Positions 59,143 through 64,000 of a DNA stretch of 64,000 nucleotides are shown here, in pieces. The stretch is from positions 248,001 through 312,000 of the forward strand of contig JADJAD010000008.1 of NCBI GenBank assembly GCA_016704465.1. Reading direction: 5' to 3'. The position numbers were made by a program, and so were the translations under genes. Below the pieces are notes generated by a model that was not told the origin of the DNA, searched no databases, and saw nothing but the letters and a program-made list of their open reading frames with translations. This DNA is from Gemmatimonadota bacterium. GTDB taxonomy: Bacteria > Gemmatimonadota > Gemmatimonadetes > Gemmatimonadales > Gemmatimonadaceae. The first letter of the stretch is position 1. Each line of letters begins with the position of its first letter.

Positions 59143-60351
59143 ATGGCTTTCGGCACCGTACTCCAGGCAATCGAGGACATCCGCACCGGCAAGTTCGTCG
59201 TGGTGGCGGATGACGAAGATCGCGAGAATGAAGGCGACCTGATCTGCGCGGCGGAGCTCGTGACGCCAGAGATGGTGAACTTCATGCTCAAGGCAAAGGG
59301 GATGATCTGCGTGGCCCTCCCGCCGGAGCGTGTGGCGCACCTCGGCCTTCCCATGCAGGTCCGCGAGAACACCGAGTCGATGATGACCGCCTTCACCGTA
59401 TCGATCGATGCGGCGCCGGCGTACGGTGTCACGACCGGGATTTCCGCTTCGGATCGCGCCGCGACCATTCGCGTTGCCGCCGATCCGGCCAAGGGGTCCG
59501 CGGACGTGCGGACACCAGGGCATGTCCATCCCTTGCGCGGGCGTCACGGCGGGGTCCTGCAGCGCGTGGGACACACCGAGGCGGCGATCGACCTCTGTCG
59601 GCTGGCCGGGGTGCAGCCCGCTGGGGTGATCTGCGAGATCCTGAACGACGACGGCCGCACGATGAAGCGCGACGAACTCGCCGCGTTCGCCGAGTCGCAC
59701 GGGCTGACGTTCATCACGGTGGCCGACCTGGTCGCGCACCGGCTGACGAACGAGCGCCTGGTGCACCGGGCCGCCGAGGCGCGGCTCCCCAACGACATCG
59801 GGGGCGACGGCTGGCGCATCGTCGGGTATCGCAACGACGTGGATGAGCGCGAGCACGTGGCGTTGGTGTTTGGCGAGGTCGGCGAGGGCGAGAACGTGCT
59901 GGTGCGCATGCACTCGCGGTGCCTCACCGGCGACGTCTTTCACTCCCGCCGCTGCGACTGCGGATGGCAGCTGCACAAGGCGATGGAAATGATTGCCCAG
60001 GAGGGGAAGGGCGTCATCGTGTACCTGGATCAGGAAGGGCGTGGGATCGGCCTGGTGAACAAGCTGCGGGCCTACGAGCTCCAGGATCAGGGGCACGACA
60101 CCGTCGAGGCGAACGAGAAGCTGGGCTTCAAGTCGGATCTCCGGAACTATGGGGTCGGCGCCCAGATCCTGCTCGACCTGGGGCTGAAGTCGATCCGCAT
60201 CCTCACCAACAACCCGACCAAGCTCGTGGGGGTCAAGGGCTACGGGCTGGAGATCGTGGATCGCGTGCGCATCGCGGCGCCGACGAACGAGGAGAACGCC
60301 TCGTACCTCGAGACGAAGCGCACGAAGATGGGCCACCTGCTCAATACCTGA
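59143..60351 (+). CDS. ribBA: Bifunctional DHBP synthase / GTP cyclohydrolase II
   Basis: 402 aa. The N-terminal RibB half makes 3,4-dihydroxy-2-butanone 4-phosphate: DDEDRENEGDLICAAELVTP and HTEAAIDLCRLAGVQPAGVI carry its acidic and His residues. The C-terminal RibA half opens GTP: HSRCLTGDVFHSRRCDCGWQ binds zinc, GVIVYLDQEGRGIGLVNKLR and NNPTKLVGVKGYGLEIVDRV are the GTP-site motifs. Its TGA is followed directly by the ribH ATG. Riboflavin operon with the fusion upstream. Confidence 0.94.
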   Translation: MAFGTVLQAIEDIRTGKFVVVADDEDRENEGDLICAAELVTPEMVNFMLKAKGMICVALPPERVAHLGLPMQVRENTESMMTAFTVSIDAAPAYGVTTGISASDRAATIRVAADPAKGSADVRTPGHVHPLRGRHGGVLQRVGHTEAAIDLCRLAGVQPAGVICEILNDDGRTMKRDELAAFAESHGLTFITVADLVAHRLTNERLVHRAAEARLPNDIGGDGWRIVGYRNDVDEREHVALVFGEVGEGENVLVRMHSRCLTGDVFHSRRCDCGWQLHKAMEMIAQEGKGVIVYLDQEGRGIGLVNKLRAYELQDQGHDTVEANEKLGFKSDLRNYGVGAQILLDLGLKSIRILTNNPTKLVGVKGYGLEIVDRVRIAAPTNEENASYLETKRTKMGHLLNT

Positions 60352-60831
60352 ATGCCCGAATACACCGGATCGCCGGCGGGGACGGGGCACCGCGTCGCCG
60401 TCGTCGTCGCCCGCTTCAACGAAACGATCACCCACAAGCTGCTCGAGGGGGCGCTCGACGCCCTCACGCGCCACGGCGTCGCCTTCGACGACATCGACAC
60501 GTTGTGGGTGCCGGGCGCCTGGGAGATTCCCTTTGCCGCGCGCCGGGCACTGACCAGCGATCGCTACGACGCGCTGGTCGCGTTAGGCGCGGTCATCCGC
60601 GGCGACACGCCGCACTTCGACTTCGTGGCGGGCGAATGCGCCCGCGCACTGTCGCAGGCCAGCGCCGACCTCGACCTCCCGATCGCCTTCGGCGTCCTGA
60701 CGTGCGACACCATGGAGCAGGCCGAGGCGCGCGCCGGCGGCGCGCACGGGAACAAGGGATGGGACGCGGCGCTTGCCGCGCTCGAGATGGCCGACCTTTT
60801 CGGGCGACTGGATGCGGCTGACGAGGGTTGA
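60352..60831 (+). CDS. ribH: 6,7-dimethyl-8-ribityllumazine synthase
   Basis: 159 aa lumazine synthase condensing the RibA-pathway pyrimidine with the RibB product; forms capsids in many species. VAVVVARFNETITHKLLEGA, the substrate site VPGAWEIPFAARRAL, LGAVIRGDTPHFDFVAGECA and FGVLTCDTMEQAEARAGGAH (with the catalytic His next to NKG) are all present. It starts right after ribBA and overlaps nusB by 20 bases. Confidence 0.93.
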   Translation: MPEYTGSPAGTGHRVAVVVARFNETITHKLLEGALDALTRHGVAFDDIDTLWVPGAWEIPFAARRALTSDRYDALVALGAVIRGDTPHFDFVAGECARALSQASADLDLPIAFGVLTCDTMEQAEARAGGAHGNKGWDAALAALEMADLFGRLDAADEG

Positions 60832-61261
60832 GCAGCGCCTGCGTCGCCGTGCCCGCGCGCGCGTCATGCAGGCCATCTACGCGTGGGACGTGGTGCACCG
60901 CGGGTCCATCGTCGCCGTCACGCAGCGCCTGTGGGACGACCTGGCGCTCGGGGCAGAGGAGCGCGCCTTCGCCACGCCGCTCATTCGCATGCTCGAGCTG
61001 CACGGCGCCGAGATCGACGGGGCCATCGCCGAGCTGACGACCAACTGGCGGATGGAACGCGTCGGGGCGATCGAGCGCGCGGTCCTGCGCCTTGGGGCGG
61101 CGGAGCTGATGTGGAACGGGAGCGACCTGCGGGCGGTGACCCCGCCGCGGGTCGCGATCCAGGAGTCGGTCCTGCTGGCCGAGCGTTTCGGGAGCGAGGA
61201 GAGCGCGCGGTTCGTGAACGGCGTGCTCGACGCCCTGGCCCGCAAGCTCGGGAGGATCTAG
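60812..61261 (+). CDS. nusB: Transcription antitermination factor NusB
   Basis: 149 aa RNA-binding helical bundle that with NusE binds boxA for rRNA antitermination. RARARVMQAIYAWDVVHRGS, WRMERVGAIERAVLRLGAAE and PPRVAIQESVLLAERFGSEE then SARFVNGVLDALARKL are the NusB signatures. ATG 60812 overlaps ribH by 20 bases, as in many ribH-nusB pairs. The next gene starts at the base after its stop. Confidence 0.92.
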   Translation: MRLTRVEQRLRRRARARVMQAIYAWDVVHRGSIVAVTQRLWDDLALGAEERAFATPLIRMLELHGAEIDGAIAELTTNWRMERVGAIERAVLRLGAAELMWNGSDLRAVTPPRVAIQESVLLAERFGSEESARFVNGVLDALARKLGRI

Positions 61262-62371
61262 TTGCGGCTCCTGCTCGTGAACTGGCAGGATCGGGAGAAT
61301 CCGCAGGCCGGCGGGGCGGAGATCCATCTGCACGAGATCTTCGGCCGCCTGGCGGCACGCGGTCACGACGTGACGCTGCTGTGCAGCGGGTGGGCGGGGT
61401 GCGCGCCCGAGGCGACGCTGGACGGGATGCGCATCGTGCGCGTCGGAACCCGCTACACCTTTCCGTTCCTGGCACGGCGCGCGTATCGCCAGCGGCTGGC
61501 CTCGCAGACGTTCGATGCAATCGTCGAGGACATCAACAAGGTGCCGCTGTACACCCCGCGGTGGGGCAACACTCCCGTGGTCGGGGTGGTCCCGCACCTC
61601 TTCGGCGGCACGGTGTTCCAGGAAGTCTCCCTCCCGATGGCTGCGTTGGTCTGGCTGGCGGAGCGCGCGATCCCGACGGTATACCGGGGCGTCCCGTTTC
61701 AGGTCATCAGCGAGAGCACGGCCGACGATCTCGTCCGGCGTGGCATCCCCCGCCAGCAGACCACGGTGATCTACTGCGGGATCGACGCGACGCACTACAC
61801 GCCGTCCGCGGGGACCCGCTCGGACGTCCCGCTCTTCGCGTACGTTGGGCGGCTCAAGCGGTATAAGCGAGTCGACCTGATCATTCAGGCGTTTGCCCGA
61901 CTCGGTGACCCCTCCACACGCCTCGAAATTGCGGGGGCGGGCGATGCCCGTCCGGCGCTCGAGCGGCTGGTCCAAGCGCTTGACCTCGGGGAGCGGGTGC
62001 GGTTTCTTGGGCGCATCAGCGAGACCGAGAAGGTGGCCCTCATGCGGCGGGCGTGGGCGCTGGCGTTCACGTCGCCGAAGGAAGGATGGGGTATCACGAA
62101 TCTGGAAGCGGCGGCGTGCGGGACCCCGGTGGTCGCCTCGAACTCCCCTGGCATCCGGGAATCGGTGCGTGACGGGGAAACCGGCTACCTGGTCCCGCAC
62201 GGTGACATCGGTGCGCTGAGCGCGTCGATGGCCCGGCTCGTCGCGACGCCGGCCCTGGTCGGCGCCCTGGGTGAGGCCGGACGTCGCTTTGCCGAACAAT
62301 TCACGTGGGAGCGCTCATCGCGGGAAACCGAAGCGCACCTTGTCCGCGTGCTGCAGCCTTCAGGAGGATAG
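61262..62371 (+). CDS. GT4-family glycosyltransferase
   Basis: 369 aa GT-B glycosyltransferase. The acceptor domain starts LLLVNWQDRENPQAGGAEIH then LHEIFGRLAARGHDVTLLCS; the donor domain has VPLFAYVGRLKRYKRVDLII and the EGWGITNLEAAACGTPVVAS motif (E-x7-E) that binds the nucleotide sugar. Predicted role in envelope polysaccharide or glycolipid synthesis; the sugar is unknown. TTG 61262 directly abuts the nusB stop and starts the family-typical sequence, so it is the likely start. Confidence 0.87.
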   Translation: MRLLLVNWQDRENPQAGGAEIHLHEIFGRLAARGHDVTLLCSGWAGCAPEATLDGMRIVRVGTRYTFPFLARRAYRQRLASQTFDAIVEDINKVPLYTPRWGNTPVVGVVPHLFGGTVFQEVSLPMAALVWLAERAIPTVYRGVPFQVISESTADDLVRRGIPRQQTTVIYCGIDATHYTPSAGTRSDVPLFAYVGRLKRYKRVDLIIQAFARLGDPSTRLEIAGAGDARPALERLVQALDLGERVRFLGRISETEKVALMRRAWALAFTSPKEGWGITNLEAAACGTPVVASNSPGIRESVRDGETGYLVPHGDIGALSASMARLVATPALVGALGEAGRRFAEQFTWERSSRETEAHLVRVLQPSGG

Positions 62372-62376
62372 TCCTC

Positions 62377-62688
62377 GTGGAAGTCGTGTTTCATGCCCAT
62401 AACGCCGTGATTTCCGATCGCATGCAGGAGCGTGCCTCACGCGGCCTGTCGCGGATCGCCCAGCGTGTCGAGCGCGCCGTGGATGCGACGGTGCGATTCC
62501 ATCAGGATGGACCGCTGCGCCGGGTCGAGATCCGGCTGAACGCCCCCGGTCAGCGCGACCTCATCGCGCAGGGGCACTCGCGGTACTATGGCCCCGCCCT
62601 CAAGATCGCGCTCGCCCACCTCGAGTCGCAGGTCGAGCACACGAGGCGGGCGCCCAAGGGGAAGTCGCGAGGCGACGCAGGCGCGTGA
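62377..62688 (+). CDS. hpf: Ribosome hibernation promoting factor (HPF/RaiA family, short form)
   Basis: 103 aa ribosome-binding stress protein. VEVVFHAHNAVISDRMQERA opens the beta-alpha-beta fold; ATVRFHQDGPLRRVEIRLNA and SRYYGPALKIALAHLESQVE then HTRRAPKGKSR fit the family. It would block the decoding site and dimerise or silence 70S ribosomes in stationary phase. GTG 62377 has AGGAGG nine bases upstream. Its stop overlaps hprK by four bases. Confidence 0.85.
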   Translation: MEVVFHAHNAVISDRMQERASRGLSRIAQRVERAVDATVRFHQDGPLRRVEIRLNAPGQRDLIAQGHSRYYGPALKIALAHLESQVEHTRRAPKGKSRGDAGA

Positions 62689-63659
62689 GCACCACGGTCA
62701 GCGTCGGGCGGCTGTTCGACCGCCTGCAGGAACCGTTGCAGCTGGAGCAGCTCGGTGGCACGGTCGGGCGGCAGCGCGAGGTGGTCAGCGCCGACCTCTC
62801 GAGTCCGGGGCTGGCGCTGGCCGGCTACGTCGCGCGCTTCATGCACGAGCGCCCGCAGGTGTTCGGCGAGACGGAGATGACGTACCTCGCCTCGCTCTCG
62901 GCCGAGGATCGCACGCGGCAGCTGACACTGTTCTTCTCCTTCCCGATCCCCTGCGTCTTCGTGACCAAGGGACTCGACCTCGTCGCCCCGATGCTCGAGG
63001 TGGCGGTGGCGGCGGGCGTCCCCGTGTTCCGGTCGTCGCTCAAGACCCAGGAGTTCTATCGGCGGGCAAAACCGCTGGTCGAGGACATCTTCGCCCCGAC
63101 GGCCACGCTGCACGGGTCGCTGGCCGATGTGTACGGCGTGGGAGTACTGTTCACGGGGGCAAGCGGCATCGGGAAGTCGGAGTGCGTCCTCGACCTTGTC
63201 GAGCGGGGCCATCGGCTCGTCGCCGATGATGTCGTGGTGGCCCGGCGGCGCGGGAACGAGGTCCTGATCGGGAGCGGCCATCACCTGCAGCGCCACTTCA
63301 TGGAGATCCGCGGTGTCGGGCTCATCGACGTTCCCGCCGTCTTCGGCATCCGGTCGGTCCGCCAGCAGAAGCGTATCGAGGTGGTCGTCCGGTTGATGGA
63401 GTGGACCGAGGACGCGGTCGTGGAACGCACGGGACTGGAAGGGGAGCTGACGACGATCCTGGGCGTCGAGCTCCCGATCATCACGGTGTACCTGAATCCC
63501 GGAAAGAACATCACCGTCATTGCGGAGGTGATCGCGATGAACCACTTGTTGCGCTATGCCGGTGTCAACCCGGCCGAGAGCTTCAACCAGCGGCTGATGG
63601 GGCACATGCAGCAGAAGGCGTCGGACGTGCGGCGCTACCTGATCCAGGACGATGAGTAG
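62685..63659 (+). CDS. hprK: HPr kinase/phosphorylase
   Basis: 324 aa. It phosphorylates HPr on serine in an ATP-dependent way and dephosphorylates it. The N-terminal domain has the FFSFPIPCVFVTKGLD and PVFRSSLKTQEFYRRAKPLV segments; the Walker A loop is GVGVLFTGASGIGKSECVLD; LVADDVVVARRR (acid), MEIRGVGLIDVPAVFGI (HprK signature) and NPAESFNQRLMGHM complete it. GTG 62685 overlaps hpf. With the mannose-type EIIA next door this is a regulatory-PTS cluster. Confidence 0.94.
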   Translation: MSTTVSVGRLFDRLQEPLQLEQLGGTVGRQREVVSADLSSPGLALAGYVARFMHERPQVFGETEMTYLASLSAEDRTRQLTLFFSFPIPCVFVTKGLDLVAPMLEVAVAAGVPVFRSSLKTQEFYRRAKPLVEDIFAPTATLHGSLADVYGVGVLFTGASGIGKSECVLDLVERGHRLVADDVVVARRRGNEVLIGSGHHLQRHFMEIRGVGLIDVPAVFGIRSVRQQKRIEVVVRLMEWTEDAVVERTGLEGELTTILGVELPIITVYLNPGKNITVIAEVIAMNHLLRYAGVNPAESFNQRLMGHMQQKASDVRRYLIQDDE

Positions 63660-64000
63660 CGTGCGGGCGGTCGTGGCCGGCCACGGCGACTTTGCCGCCG
63701 GCCTGCTGTCGGCGGTCCTGCAGATCACGGGGCGAGACGATGTGTTCGTGGGGCTCTCCAATCGCGCCCTCAGTGCCCAGGACGTCGATCGGGCGCTGCG
63801 CGCCGCGGTCGCGGCGGGCCCGGTTCAGGTCATCTTCACCGACCTGCCGGCCGGGAGCTGCACGATGGCTGCCCGTCGGCTGCAACGTGAGGACCCGCTG
63901 CTGGTCGTGGTCACCGGCGTCAACCTCGCGACGCTGCTCGACTTCGTCTTTTCAGAAGGCCCCGACGCCGTGTCGGCGGCCGGATCGGCGGTAGAGAAGG
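63652..64000 (+). CDS. PTS mannose-family EIIA domain protein (truncated by window end)
   Basis: At least 116 residues, cut at base 64000. RAVVAGHGDFAAGLLSAVLQ carries the active-site His (residue 10, GHGDFA) of EIIA-Man-type domains; VIFTDLPAGSCTMAARRLQR and LLVVVTGVNLATLLDFVF match the rest. Phosphoryl carrier that would take phosphate from HPr; without EIIB/C genes in sight it may be regulatory. ATG 63652 overlaps the hprK stop by eight bases. Confidence 0.85.
   Translation, partial: MSSVRAVVAGHGDFAAGLLSAVLQITGRDDVFVGLSNRALSAQDVDRALRAAVAAGPVQVIFTDLPAGSCTMAARRLQREDPLLVVVTGVNLATLLDFVFSEGPDAVSAAGSAVEK

Noticed and set aside
1..64000. tRNA or rRNA genes, including tRNA-Sec.
   Set aside because: No cloverleaf with a T-loop GGTTCGA-type sequence or rRNA segment was recognised on reading; a dedicated search could still find one.

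Overview
The window looks like chromosomal DNA of a high-GC bacterium, most likely a Gemmatimonadota (Gemmatimonas/Gemmatirosa type). This is inferred from base composition, tightly overlapping operons and the mix of housekeeping genes (mtaB-miaB, comFB-comEC, a ribD-ribE fusion, hpf-hprK-EIIA). No rRNA or tRNA was seen to confirm it. Several genes carry single-base frameshifts, some in G runs, including core genes, so part of the 'pseudogene' signal may be sequencing or assembly error.

Region 1 (1-18.1 kb) is accessory. It holds an IS481-family copy cut by the window edge, three integron-type cassettes (about 1.72-3.87 kb), two paralogous diheme cytochrome c peroxidases, two IS110-family elements (one a remnant), a broken IS91-family transposase, a VapBC-type pair whose toxin runs into an attC fragment, and an SDR oxidoreductase. 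It also holds a peroxiredoxin whose peroxidatic cysteine codon is UGA, followed by a textbook bacterial SECIS hairpin (a selenoprotein), and a three-gene ferredoxin / membrane / FAD-flavoprotein operon.

Region 2 (18.1-31.3 kb) is a nearly unbroken array of integron gene cassettes. About fourteen attC sites (57-103 bp, core GCCTAAC/GCCCAAC...GTTAGGC/GTTGGGC) alternate with short, mostly minus-strand genes: MazF/PemK toxin, Mrr-like and BglII-like nuclease genes, an alpha/beta hydrolase, lipoproteins, unknown small proteins and three copies of an ORF-poor cassette. No integron integrase is present. IS elements (IS1111-type, IS3, IS481) have landed in or beside attC sites. For most cassettes the core sites at the two ends are exact complements, so cassette boundaries and the array direction (right to left) can be read directly.

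Region 3 (31.8-64 kb) is conserved core chromosome, mostly on the plus strand. It contains a histidine kinase with a QseG-like lipoprotein, asnS-dinB-like, mazG, alr-deoB-cdd followed by an orphan BMC-vertex (EutN/CcmL) gene and two envelope proteins, a response-regulator/kinase hybrid, mtaB-miaB, comFB-comEC, fbp, methylmalonyl-CoA mutase large subunit, an FmdB-like protein with a Gly-Ser repeat, argS, a PfkB kinase, purM, the riboflavin operon (ribD-E, ribBA, ribH) with nusB, a GT4 glycosyltransferase, hpf, hprK and a mannose-type EIIA cut by the window end.
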